This document shows, piece by piece, positions 27,669 to 35,704 of a stretch of DNA of 64,000 bases. Numbering within the stretch: position 1 is the stretch's first letter; every line of letters begins with the position of its first letter. Source of the stretch: an uncultured Lachnospiraceae bacterium (lineage in GTDB: Bacteria; Bacillota; Clostridia; Lachnospirales; Lachnospiraceae); contig CANQCY010000003.1 in the NCBI GenBank assembly GCA_947591245.1, positions 1 to 64,000 of the forward strand, written 5' to 3'. A model generated the notes under the pieces. That model was not told the origin of the DNA, ran no database searches, and saw only the letters and a list, made by a program, of their open reading frames with translations. A program made the position numbers and the translations under genes.

Positions 27669-28349
27669 TTATGTACTTTCCACAATACGGTCGCGCAGCG
27701 ACTGCATATGATAGTCCGTGCGGTTTATGACGTCCGCGCACGCACGCAGTTCATATATAATATTCTCTGCGTCTTCAACATCTTTTTTATATTTTAACTG
27801 ATGCTCCAGGCTTGCCCAGAAATCCATCGCAATCGTGCGGATCTGCACTTCTACCCTGACCTGTTCCTTGTGGTCGGAAAAGAACACCGGCACCTCCACG
27901 ATCAGATGCAGGCTGCGGTATCCGTTCATTTTTGGATTTTTTATGTAATCTTTTCGTTTGATCAGCTCGATATCATCCTGTGCCGTAAACATATCCGCCA
28001 CTTTATAAATATCGTCAATAAAGGCGCAGATCACCCGGATTCCGGCAACATCCGACAAATGCCCCATAGCGGATTCCACCGTGATCGGATATCCCTTTCT
28101 CCGCAATTTAGATGAGATGCTCTTTGGCTGTTTTATCCTTGATTTAATGAATTCAATCGGATTTCGCTGCCTCGTAATCGACAGCTCGTCGTTTAATACT
28201 TGAAATTTTGTCTTAACTCTCCTTATAGCGCAATTATAAATCATCATCATTTTTATGAGTTCGTCTTCCTGATTTTGAAACACATGAAGTTCGTCTGCCG
28301 GAAGGTTGATCTGATCTAATAGTACTGTGTCAAGCTCCTGCTCTAACAT
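27669..28349 (-). CDS. relQ: Small alarmone synthetase, RelQ/YjbM type
   Basis: Single-domain (p)ppGpp synthetase, 226 aa, with no hydrolase or TGS domain. RelA/SpoT synthetase motifs are PIEFIKSRIKQPKSISSKL, the MGHLSDVAGIRVICAFIDDIY segment, KNPKMNGYRSLHLIVEVPV, and VEVQIRTIAMDFWASLEHQ. The catalytic pattern resembles B. subtilis YjbM. AAAGGAG precedes the ATG. It heads the long minus-strand run with its own promoter at 28454-28482 and a leader with two hairpins. Confidence 0.92.
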   Translation of the reverse strand: MLEQELDTVLLDQINLPADELHVFQNQEDELIKMMMIYNCAIRRVKTKFQVLNDELSITRQRNPIEFIKSRIKQPKSISSKLRRKGYPITVESAMGHLSDVAGIRVICAFIDDIYKVADMFTAQDDIELIKRKDYIKNPKMNGYRSLHLIVEVPVFFSDHKEQVRVEVQIRTIAMDFWASLEHQLKYKKDVEDAENIIYELRACADVINRTDYHMQSLRDRIVEST

Positions 28350-28453
28350 GGTGCATTATCTCCTTTTACGCCGGCAGGGTATCCGGTCCCTGTCGTATAT
28401 CATAGACGTCAGTCAGGGAGCAAGCGTATTTTGACCCTGACGCCGTCTCCTTT
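28350..28453 (-). promoter_or_regulatory. Leader of relQ with two hairpins
   Basis: About 98 nt of untranslated RNA. Minus-strand stems: GTCAGGG/CCCTGAC (28441-28435 with 28418-28412) and CAGGG/CCCTG near 28374-28391. Role unknown. The divergent stretch from 28483 to 28654 carries the ferredoxin upstream region; TATACT near 28565 is a possible -10 without a convincing -35. Confidence 0.35.
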
Positions 28454-28482
28454 ATTCTATAAGAAAACCGCGTTAAAGTCAA
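28454..28482 (-). promoter_or_regulatory. relQ promoter
   Basis: On the minus strand TTGACT (28482-28477), 17 bp, TAGAAT (28459-28454), a near-consensus vegetative promoter. Confidence 0.75.
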
Positions 28483-28654
28483 ATGATTCTTTACATTTTG
28501 CGCATATTGGACGGCTGTGATTTCTTTATCCTTTTTTTGTGCATATTTTTCCTTATTTGCGGATATACTTTTTCATAAATGATGTATGTGTGCGTTCAAA
28601 TGCGCCCAAGGGACTGCCCGGTACGCGAATACGCGCGCAGAAATGGAGGTTAAA

Positions 28655-28846
28655 ATGAAAGCAGCAGTTGATGAAGATACCTGCATCGCATGTGGATTAT
28701 GCGTAGGTACATGTGAAACCGTATTTGCATTTAACGATAACGGAAAGGCGTTCGCACAGGTAGATACCATTCCGCCGGAATGCGAAACAGACGCCCAGAC
28801 GGCCAGAGACGGCTGTCCCGTAGATGCGATTTCCATTGATAGTTAA
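28655..28846 (+). CDS. Small [4Fe-4S] ferredoxin
   Basis: 63-aa electron carrier. Cluster ligands are in TCIACGLCVGTCETV and the distal Cys-Pro in RDGCPVDAIS, so one [4Fe-4S] cluster (CxxCxxC...CP). The fourth Cys of the first group (VGTC) is an extra or disulfide residue. The ATG at 28655 has GGAGG 5 nt upstream. It converges on hydF, whose maturation pathway for hydrogenase needs electrons; a link is suggested by position only. Confidence 0.9.
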   Translation: MKAAVDEDTCIACGLCVGTCETVFAFNDNGKAFAQVDTIPPECETDAQTARDGCPVDAISIDS

Positions 28847-28859
28847 TGAAAAAAACGAA

Positions 28860-28902
28860 CCGGCGGCGCAGCTTTTGATCTGAACCGCCGGCCTATTTTT
28901 TT
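28860..28902. terminator. Bidirectional terminator between ferredoxin and hydF
   Basis: Stem CCGGCGG (28860-28866)/CCGCCGG (28885-28891) followed by a run of T on the plus strand, with an A run on the other side that serves the minus strand. Its end overlaps the hydF stop codon. Confidence 0.85.
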
Positions 28903-30091
28903 ACTCCTGCATCGAAAATATTTTTATGCTCCGTTTCAAAATCCCCTTCATATAGGCAATGGCGATACCATAATTTGTAAACGGCACGCCCTGATCTTCT
29001 GCGCGTTTCATCCTGGATTTTACTTCCCTTTCGTTAAGCATGCATCCGCCACAGTGAATCACAAGCGCGTACGGCGACAGATCTTCCGGAAATTCTCTGC
29101 CGGAAACAAGCCTGATCTCTATATTTTTTCCCGTATAGGCGCGTAACCAGCGGGGAATTTTCACGCTTCCGATATCATCGCACTGCCTATGGTGCGTACA
29201 TCCCTCGGCGATCAAAACGAGGTCGCCATCCTTTAACCGTTCCACAGCCGCTACGCCTTTTACCGCTGTTTCCAGATACCCTTTCGCCCTCGCCATCAAG
29301 ATGGAAAAGGACGTGAGCGGTATGTCTTCCGGGACTTCTTCCGACACTTTTTCAAACGCCTGACTGTCTGTAACGACAAGGGACGGTTTTTTGCCAAGCA
29401 GCGGAAGCGTCTCTTTCAGTTCTGTCTCCCGCACAACGACAGCGGCCGACGCTGTCTCAAGCACATCCCGTATCGTCTGCTGCTGCGGGAGTATCAGACG
29501 GTTCTTCGGAGCTGCTGAATCAATCGGAACGACAAGAACGACAAAATCCAATGGATCGATCAGGTCTCCTACAATTTTAGCTTTCATATCCTCTACGGAC
29601 GCCAGCTTTCCGATCCGCTCCTTGCAGTTTTCGATTCCTTCTCCCGTAAGAGCGCTCACATAGATCTCTTTTTCTCCTGTTTCCGGTATTTCCGGTAAAA
29701 GATCCATCTTATTCTTCAAAATGAGAAATGGAATTTCTTTCTCTTCAAAGATGGAGATCAGCTTCCGGTCCGTATCAGTTTGCCCGGTTACGGCGTCCAC
29801 GACAAGAAGCGCGACGTCCGTCCGGTTCAGGATCTGCTTTGTTTTTTTCATGCGGAGGCGGCCGATTTCCCCCACATCGTCAAATCCCGGCGTATCAATG
29901 ATCATCACCGGTCCTAACGGCAGCAGTTCCATCGTTTTCATGACCGGATCGGTCGTTGTTCCGGGCATATCAGAAACAACCGCCAGTTCCTGTCCGGTGA
30001 CCGCATTAACCACGCTGGATTTTCCTGCATTGCGGCATCCGAAAAATGCAATGTGCAGCCTGTTTGCTGCCGGCGTATCATTCAACCCCAT
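28901..30091 (-). CDS. hydF: [FeFe]-hydrogenase maturation GTPase HydF
   Basis: Scaffold GTPase on which the H-cluster precursor is built before transfer to hydrogenase. 396 aa: an Era-like GTPase domain (FFGCRNAGKSSVVNA G1, GTTTDPV G2, DTPGFDD G3, NKMD G4, SALTG G5), a dimerisation domain, and a C-terminal cluster domain with the HxxxC (THHRQC) and HCGGC motifs that bind [4Fe-4S]. HydE, HydG and the hydrogenase are not in this window. It follows nrtR by only 3 nt and so is probably part of the NAD-salvage transcript. Confidence 0.94.
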   Translation of the reverse strand: MGLNDTPAANRLHIAFFGCRNAGKSSVVNAVTGQELAVVSDMPGTTTDPVMKTMELLPLGPVMIIDTPGFDDVGEIGRLRMKKTKQILNRTDVALLVVDAVTGQTDTDRKLISIFEEKEIPFLILKNKMDLLPEIPETGEKEIYVSALTGEGIENCKERIGKLASVEDMKAKIVGDLIDPLDFVVLVVPIDSAAPKNRLILPQQQTIRDVLETASAAVVVRETELKETLPLLGKKPSLVVTDSQAFEKVSEEVPEDIPLTSFSILMARAKGYLETAVKGVAAVERLKDGDLVLIAEGCTHHRQCDDIGSVKIPRWLRAYTGKNIEIRLVSGREFPEDLSPYALVIHCGGCMLNEREVKSRMKRAEDQGVPFTNYGIAIAYMKGILKRSIKIFSMQE

Positions 30092-30094
30092 ATC

Positions 30095-31015
30095 CTAGTC
30101 ATCTCCTCTTTTAAACAACTTAGCCGGACGGTGTCCCGCTCCCTCCGCCATCTCTCCTGTCTCCGCAATCCACCCGGCTATTTTCCGGCGGAAGTTCGCC
30201 GCTAGGAGCGTCCGTCCCAAAACAGCCTCAAACGCTTTCTGCAGTTCGGTCAGCGTAAACTTTTCCGGCATGAGTTCGAACAGGATCCGCCCGTCCATCT
30301 CCACATTTTTTCTCAGTTGTAAAATCGTATTCACAATAATTTTCCCATGATCAAAAGCAAGTCCGCTGTTTTCCATGATAACATAATCTTTCCCGCCATG
30401 CGCATAGCTGCTTCCTCTTCTTTCCCGAACGGCTGCCGTGAGCCGTATCGCCTCTTCGCCATCTGTGTTTTCAAGCAAAAGGCGGTATTCTGTTTCCCCC
30501 GTTCTCTGCGCCGATAAATCTTTTTCGGAAATGCATTGCTCCGACAGGCTGATTGAAAACCATTTTGCCTCCCATGCATCCGAACCGGCGCGCAGCCGGC
30601 ATGCCTCCCCATTGATCAGGGAATAAAACGTATTGGAAATAATCCACCCCCTCGGGTCTCTTCCGGCGTCGCCGAAAATGTCCGACAGGAACAGATAAGC
30701 GTGATGAATCGATGTCTCCTCCGCCAGCTCTCTCTGCGCCGTTTCATACACATCCTCGCCCTTTTTGCAGAACCCGCCCGGCAGCGCCCATGCATTCCGA
30801 AACGGTGAATACGCTCTCCGGATCAGCAGGATTTTAAATTCTTTTTTCGGCATTTTTCGGAAATTTCCCGAATCCCGCATTGAATTCATTTCCTCTTTCC
30901 GCCCGTGAACCGAAAAAATTGCGATATCAGCAGCGATCGCGGGACGCTCATATTTTTCGATATGGTAGTTTTCCAAATACTCCATATCCTCCCGTGTGAA
31001 TTTGTACTGATACAT
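30095..31015 (-). CDS. nrtR: NrtR-like Nudix transcriptional regulator
   Basis: About 306 aa. The N-terminal two thirds is a Nudix domain with box GGFCKKGEDVYETAQRELAEETS, which keeps the G-E-REL-EE pattern and so may still hydrolyse. The C-terminal segment (ILFELMPEKFTLTELQKAFE through GRTLLAANFRRKI) matches the winged-helix part of NrtR, the ADP-ribose-responsive repressor of NAD genes. It lies right after pncB (start overlaps its stop region; AAAGGGG upstream), and operator-like repeats precede the operon. A plain ADP-ribose pyrophosphatase is the alternative, but the C-terminal domain and the neighbours favour a regulator. Confidence 0.85.
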   Translation of the reverse strand: MYQYKFTREDMEYLENYHIEKYERPAIAADIAIFSVHGRKEEMNSMRDSGNFRKMPKKEFKILLIRRAYSPFRNAWALPGGFCKKGEDVYETAQRELAEETSIHHAYLFLSDIFGDAGRDPRGWIISNTFYSLINGEACRLRAGSDAWEAKWFSISLSEQCISEKDLSAQRTGETEYRLLLENTDGEEAIRLTAAVRERRGSSYAHGGKDYVIMENSGLAFDHGKIIVNTILQLRKNVEMDGRILFELMPEKFTLTELQKAFEAVLGRTLLAANFRRKIAGWIAETGEMAEGAGHRPAKLFKRGDD

Positions 31016-31016
31016 T

Positions 31017-32261
31017 TCATTTCCCCTTTCCGCAGTTACTGTCATGCTCCATTCTCCAATCAATACACCGCTGCAAATAATCGATATATTCCTGGCTCTT
31101 GCATACGCTCTTTCCCGGAGTATCGGATATCTTCGCCACGTCCTGCCCATTGCATATCGTTGTTTTCATAACGATATTCAGCGGCTCGACATCTGTATCG
31201 TTTGAGATATATGTGCCGATTCCGAAGGCAACCTTTGCCCTGTCGTTAAAATAGCGGAATAATTGATCTGCCTTTTCAAAATTCAGGCCGTCACTGAATA
31301 GCAGCGTTTTTTTCTTTGAATCTATGCCCAGTTTTTCATAGTGGCGGATTATTTTATCCCCCCATTCATACGGATCGCCGCTGTCATGCCGCACGCCGCT
31401 GAAAAGCGTGGCATAAGTAAGCTGAAAATCTTTCAGAAAACAGTCGGTCGTAATGGCGTCCGTCAATGCCGTTCCGTTTAATACGCCGTATTCCTTAACC
31501 CATGCGTCCAGCGCATACCAGTTAGAATACGCCGGATTGTGCTTATGGTTTCCCTGGCCCGTACACATAATCCACTCATGCGCCATCGTTCCGATCGGGG
31601 TAATGTTATATTTTTTTGCGAGGAACACATTGGAGGTGCCAACAAAAGTTCCGCCGATATTACGTCCCCCCTTCTGCATTTCATCCAATGCATTCACTGC
31701 CATTTCCTGCGCCTCAGCGGATAATCTTCTCCGCAGGCCGAATTCGCTGAAATTTGACAGGCAGTACCTGCCATCTGCCAGCCAATTTATTTTTTCTTCT
31801 AACCGCTCTTTAAAGCTGGCGATTAAATGATCATAATCGTACGCCATGCGGAAATATACTTCGTTTACGATTGCCAGCACAGGTATTTCATACATGGAAG
31901 TGTTAAGCCATGTGCCTCTGGTCTCTATCGTCATCCCGCAATCGGCTTCATCCGTACAGAGTATCTCAAAATCTTCATACCGCGGCTGCCATAACCGGAG
32001 AAAATCGACGTAGCTCCCTTTGATCCATTTAACGTTGCTCAAATAGTCAAGCTCCTCTTCCGTAAAGCGCAGTTCGCAGTACATTTTAATCTGCGATTTG
32101 ATTTCATCGACCATATCCGGCGTAAATTTCACATCCCGGTTTCTGCATTTAAAGGTCCATGTTGTTTTATAATCTGAGAATTGATGATAAATCGCCTGCC
32201 CCATACTGAATTTGTACATATCATTTTCCAGCAGGCTTGTAATAATCGAATTTAATTTCAT
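31017..32261 (-). CDS. pncB: Nicotinate phosphoribosyltransferase
   Basis: Joins nicotinate to PRPP to form nicotinate mononucleotide in NAD salvage. 414 aa from MKLNSIITSLLENDMYKFSMGQ, the typical start, with GGAGGAAGC just upstream. Seen are FKCRNRDVKF, NTSMYEIPVLAIVNE, GGTFVGTSNVFLAKKY, IGTMAHEWIM and SGVRHDSGDPYEWG. The ATG overlaps the pncA stop codon by 4 nt, so the two are translationally coupled. The much longer frame to 32501 overlaps pncA and is not real. Confidence 0.95.
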   Translation of the reverse strand: MKLNSIITSLLENDMYKFSMGQAIYHQFSDYKTTWTFKCRNRDVKFTPDMVDEIKSQIKMYCELRFTEEELDYLSNVKWIKGSYVDFLRLWQPRYEDFEILCTDEADCGMTIETRGTWLNTSMYEIPVLAIVNEVYFRMAYDYDHLIASFKERLEEKINWLADGRYCLSNFSEFGLRRRLSAEAQEMAVNALDEMQKGGRNIGGTFVGTSNVFLAKKYNITPIGTMAHEWIMCTGQGNHKHNPAYSNWYALDAWVKEYGVLNGTALTDAITTDCFLKDFQLTYATLFSGVRHDSGDPYEWGDKIIRHYEKLGIDSKKKTLLFSDGLNFEKADQLFRYFNDRAKVAFGIGTYISNDTDVEPLNIVMKTTICNGQDVAKISDTPGKSVCKSQEYIDYLQRCIDWRMEHDSNCGKGK

Positions 32262-32788
32262 GCTTCCTCCAATCCTGTAATGTCGATTTGACACATCTTC
32301 ATCGTCTCCAACGCCGCCCTGTGGGTTTCGGGCGTCACTCCGGCACAGCACCCCGCGTCTACCGTGATCTCCGCATCCGGAAATGAAGCTTTCAAGATCA
32401 GGGCGTTTGATACGACGCAGATGTCGGTGCAAAGTCCTATGATTTCGATTTCGCTCATTTCTAATCCATAGGTTTCTTTTGTCACATCCCAGTTTATCCA
32501 TCCAAATGTGCTTTTGTCAATACAAATCATATCATCCGTCTCCAGGCCATCGGCGATCTGACATCCGCGCGTGCCCAGAATACAGTGTTCGACCGGCAGT
32601 TTTTTGCCCTCCGGCGTATCCAGATAATTTTCATGATGCGTGTCTCTTGTGAAAATAATCTCATCACCGCGGTTTGAATACTCTTCGATCTTTGCCTTCA
32701 CATTCGGAACGATCTTCCGCGCCTCTTTTGTTCCAAGCGGGCCGTCGATAAAATCATTCTGCATATCTACTACAATTAATGTTTTCAT
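32258..32788 (-). CDS. pncA: Nicotinamidase
   Basis: Hydrolyses nicotinamide to nicotinate, first step of this salvage route. About 176 aa isochorismatase-fold. Catalytic triad residues are visible: Asp in VVDMQNDFIDG, Lys in IDKSTFG, Cys in IIGLCTDICVVSN. TRDTHHENY supplies metal-site residues. The ATG at 32788 has GGGGGA upstream. First gene of pncA-pncB-nrtR-hydF. Confidence 0.93.
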   Translation of the reverse strand: MKTLIVVDMQNDFIDGPLGTKEARKIVPNVKAKIEEYSNRGDEIIFTRDTHHENYLDTPEGKKLPVEHCILGTRGCQIADGLETDDMICIDKSTFGWINWDVTKETYGLEMSEIEIIGLCTDICVVSNALILKASFPDAEITVDAGCCAGVTPETHRAALETMKMCQIDITGLEEA

Positions 32789-32806
32789 AGTTTCCCCCAT
32801 TTCTGT

Positions 32807-32830
32807 GATATTATCATTTTAATAATATGT
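32807..32830 (-). promoter_or_regulatory. Operator-like repeat 2 in the pncA leader
   Basis: 24-bp element with arms ATATTAT and ATAATAT around CATTTTA. It differs from the upstream copy at one base. It lies between the promoter and the pncA binding site. Likely an NrtR site, inferred from its position ahead of an nrtR operon. Confidence 0.6.
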
Positions 32831-32842
32831 TCTGTTGCTCTA

Positions 32843-32871
32843 ATGATAATATCATTTTAATAATATGTCAA
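32843..32871 (-). promoter_or_regulatory. pncA-pncB-nrtR promoter
   Basis: On the minus strand TTGACA (32871-32866), 17 bp, TATCAT (32848-32843). The spacer is nearly filled by the first operator-like repeat. Confidence 0.75.
32845..32868 (-). promoter_or_regulatory. Operator-like repeat 1, inside the pncA promoter
   Basis: 24-bp copy whose starts are 38 bp apart from the copy at 32807. It lies between and partly over the -35 and -10, where a bound repressor would block RNA polymerase. Confidence 0.6.
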
Positions 32872-32902
32872 GCGCTTTTTTTAGCCACCGCCCTGTTTTT
32901 TA

Positions 32903-32931
32903 TTGAATCCCTATATTCCATATGCTATAAT
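32903..32931 (+). promoter_or_regulatory. Promoter of the DUF4317 gene
   Basis: TTGAAT (32903-32908), 17 bp, TATAAT (32926-32931). A small hairpin GCCCG/CGGGC lies in the leader near 32942-32965. Confidence 0.75.
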
Positions 32932-33010
32932 GAGCACAGCGCCCGTCTTTCCGCCAAAGCGGGCATTATACGAAAATAGTTTGAAATGAATGTAACCAGG
33001 GGAGGCTCCT

Positions 33011-34141
33011 ATGAATAAAACGGAAATTGCAGAAATAAAGAAAATATTTAAAAAGGACGACAATGGCATCACGCGCATCTGCGGTTGTTATGTGGACGCT
33101 GAAAAAAACAAGCGCCTTGAATTGAAAGAGGCATTCTACTCGCTGCCCGATGAAGAAATGTTTAAATATGTGGAAATTTTCCGCAAAACCCTATCCGGCA
33201 CTCTCGGAAAGAACCTGATCAACATGGAATTTCCGCTCGATGAAGAAACCAGGGAAGACGGCAAACAGAAGCTGCTTTACCAGCTTGTAAAGAGCGGGCT
33301 TCAGGACGCGGATCTTTTAGGCCGCTTTTATGACATGATAATCGACGCCTATGAATACGCCGGAAATTATTTGATTATTTTCATTCACGGCGCTTATGAT
33401 ATACCGTCTGTTACGGCGGACGGCATGGAAAATTTTGACGCATCGGATTATGTTTACGACTTCGTCCAGTGCAGCATATGCCCGGTCAAGCTTTCCAAAG
33501 CGGGACTCTGTTATAATCCGGAGAAGAATAATATCGAGGACTATTTGCGCGCATGGCTCGTCCAACCGCCTGAAAACGGATTTTTGTTTCCGGCTTTCAA
33601 CGACCGGAATACGGATATCCACAGCCTGCTCTATTTCGCAAAAAATGCGGATGAAGCGGATATTAATTTTTCTTTCAGCCTTCTCGGCTGCACCCTTCCG
33701 CTTCCGGCAAAGGAACAGAAAGAGGCGTTTCATGCCATTGTGGAAGAATCACTGGGAAATACCTGTGATTACGAGGTGGTCAAAAATATTCACGATAACT
33801 TAAACGAAATGATCACGGAAAATAAAGACAATCCGGAACCGCTTGAACTGAACAGGGAAGATGTAAAAAAACTGCTTTCCTCCAGCGGCGTCCCCGGAGA
33901 AAAGGTAGAGGTATTTGAAAAAAAATTTGCGGAAAATATCGGGGAAACACAGACCCTTGTCGCAAATAACATTGCCAATACGCGAAAATTTGAATTGAAA
34001 ACCCCTGACGTTACGATACAGGTGAATCCAAATCGCACTGACCTTGTTGAAACGAAAGTGATCGACGGAGTCCCCTGTATCGTGATTGAGTGCAGCGACC
34101 AAGTGGAAATAAATGGGATTCGCGTTGCGAATCCCACCTGA
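33011..34141 (+). CDS. DUF4317 family protein
   Basis: 376 aa, function unknown; I recognise the family DUF4317 from its start (MNKTEIAEIKKIFKKDDNGITRICGCYVD pattern) and end (VNPNRTDLVETKVIDGVPCIVIE). No signal peptide or membrane segment. The C-terminal half has a helical stretch (about 250-320, LNREDVKKLLSSSGVPGEKV). GGGGAGG lies 5 nt before the ATG. It is a single-gene unit with its own promoter, convergent with the PPK2 gene. A perfect 10-bp hairpin (34114-34136) sits over the last codons. Confidence 0.85.
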   Translation: MNKTEIAEIKKIFKKDDNGITRICGCYVDAEKNKRLELKEAFYSLPDEEMFKYVEIFRKTLSGTLGKNLINMEFPLDEETREDGKQKLLYQLVKSGLQDADLLGRFYDMIIDAYEYAGNYLIIFIHGAYDIPSVTADGMENFDASDYVYDFVQCSICPVKLSKAGLCYNPEKNNIEDYLRAWLVQPPENGFLFPAFNDRNTDIHSLLYFAKNADEADINFSFSLLGCTLPLPAKEQKEAFHAIVEESLGNTCDYEVVKNIHDNLNEMITENKDNPEPLELNREDVKKLLSSSGVPGEKVEVFEKKFAENIGETQTLVANNIANTRKFELKTPDVTIQVNPNRTDLVETKVIDGVPCIVIECSDQVEINGIRVANPT

Positions 34142-34168
34142 AGAACCGCCCTGCGGGCGCCTTATTTG

Positions 34169-35668
34169 CTATACCGTAGAGAGCCGTTTTTCCAGCGCAT
34201 TTACTACCGTCTCCAGCACTTTGATTCTGGCGTGGTATTTTGAATTTCCTTCTACCACAATCCATGGAGCGTCTGCTGTAGATGTGCGCACGATCATTTC
34301 GTCCACAGCTTTTTCATACTCGTCCCATTTTGCACGGTTGCGCCAATCCTCTTCTGTGATTTTCCACTGTTTTTCGGGCGTTTTTTCGCGCTCTTCAAAC
34401 CGTCGCTTTTGTTCGTCCTTATCGATGTGAAGCCAGAATTTCAACACAATATATCCGGCGTTTACGAACTGCTCTTCCATATTATTAATCTCACTGTAAG
34501 CGCGGCTCCACTCATCCTCTTTCGCAAATCCCTCAATTCGTTCGACAAGAACGCGTCCGTACCATGTGCGGTCAAAAATCGCCATATGCCCCGCCTTCGG
34601 GATCTTTTCCCAGAAACGCCACAAATAATGGTGCGCCTTTTCAATATCGTTGGGCGCCGCCACGGGAACCACTTCGTATCCCCTCGGATCCATCGCCTGC
34701 GTCAATCGTTTAATGGCGCCTCCTTTTCCGCCGGCATCCCAGCCTTCAAATGCGAGGATCACAGGGACGCGTTTGAGATACATTTTATTGTGAAGTACCG
34801 AAAGCCTCTTTTGAAGTTCTTTTTTTCGCTTTTTGTACTCGTCCCTTGAAATCGTTTTGCTTAAATCAATGCCCTGCAATACGCCGTTTCGAAACGAATC
34901 TGCCGATCCGGATTCCGTACCCTTCTCTTCGGACTCCGGATTTTCCACAGGATCTTCCCGCTTAACATTTTTTTCTTTTTGCCGTTTTTCCGCCTCCTTC
35001 ACGGCGCGTTCCATCCGTTCTACCATCGTAGAAATTATTTTGCATGCAGCATATAGCTTATCGGTTGCCTCCACAACCGTCCACGGGGCATTTGCTGTAT
35101 CCGTGTGGACCAACAGCTTATCATATTTGCGAAGGCATTTTTCATAATTGCGGTTATTTTCTTTATCCTGTCCGGTTACCCTCCAGCTAGTCTCGCTGTT
35201 TTTCTCAAGTCTTTCCAGCCTCTTCTTCTGCTCTTCCTTGGAAATCATGAGAAAAAACTTGACAATCATCATTCCGTCCTCTGTCAGCATCTGCTCAAAA
35301 TCTAGTACCTCTTTTTCCGAAATATCTTTTTCGTACACGCCCTTGTACCAGCTCTGGTCAAAAATATGCATTCGACCCTGTTCCGGAATTTTTGTGAAAA
35401 AACGCCAGAAATACGGACGCATAACCTCATCCTCTTTCTCCCTGCCCAGCGTGAACACTTTAAACCCTCGAGGGTCGAGAGACTGAATCATGCGGTTAAT
35501 CATCGTTCCCTTGCCGGATGCATCAAGCCCTTCAAACACTACTGCAATCGGTATATTGTGTTCCTTACATGCCCGCTGCAGCTCGCCAAAACGAATTTCC
35601 AGCTGTTCCATCTTTTTGTCATACGTTTTCTTTTGCATTGTCTTGTTTACATCGATCTGGCCTAACAT
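34169..35668 (-). CDS. Two-domain polyphosphate kinase 2 (polyphosphate:AMP phosphotransferase type)
   Basis: 499 aa made of two PPK2 domains joined by a charged linker (about 228-265). N-domain Walker A is FEGLDASGKGTMINR (about residue 46) with lid RPYFWRFFTKIPEQG; C-domain Walker A is FEGWDAGGKGGAIKR (about residue 310) with HYLWRFWEKIPKAGH and the DRTWYGRVLVER motif. Tandem-domain members are class II enzymes (PAP) that make ADP from AMP and polyphosphate. In such proteins the C-domain is usually the active one. Specificity is inferred from architecture. Confidence 0.9.
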   Translation of the reverse strand: MLGQIDVNKTMQKKTYDKKMEQLEIRFGELQRACKEHNIPIAVVFEGLDASGKGTMINRMIQSLDPRGFKVFTLGREKEDEVMRPYFWRFFTKIPEQGRMHIFDQSWYKGVYEKDISEKEVLDFEQMLTEDGMMIVKFFLMISKEEQKKRLERLEKNSETSWRVTGQDKENNRNYEKCLRKYDKLLVHTDTANAPWTVVEATDKLYAACKIISTMVERMERAVKEAEKRQKEKNVKREDPVENPESEEKGTESGSADSFRNGVLQGIDLSKTISRDEYKKRKKELQKRLSVLHNKMYLKRVPVILAFEGWDAGGKGGAIKRLTQAMDPRGYEVVPVAAPNDIEKAHHYLWRFWEKIPKAGHMAIFDRTWYGRVLVERIEGFAKEDEWSRAYSEINNMEEQFVNAGYIVLKFWLHIDKDEQKRRFEEREKTPEKQWKITEEDWRNRAKWDEYEKAVDEMIVRTSTADAPWIVVEGNSKYHARIKVLETVVNALEKRLSTV

Positions 35669-35704
35669 AACGCCTGCCTCCTTTCTCGCACGCTTCCCCT
35701 CGCT

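Noticed and set aside
32262..32501. N-terminal extension of pncB
   Set aside because: The extra 80 codons are pncA read in another frame; the strong binding site is at the internal ATG.
34114..34136. Terminator over the end of the DUF4317 gene
   Set aside because: A perfect 10-bp stem, but no T run follows and it overlaps codons, so I mention it only in the gene entry.
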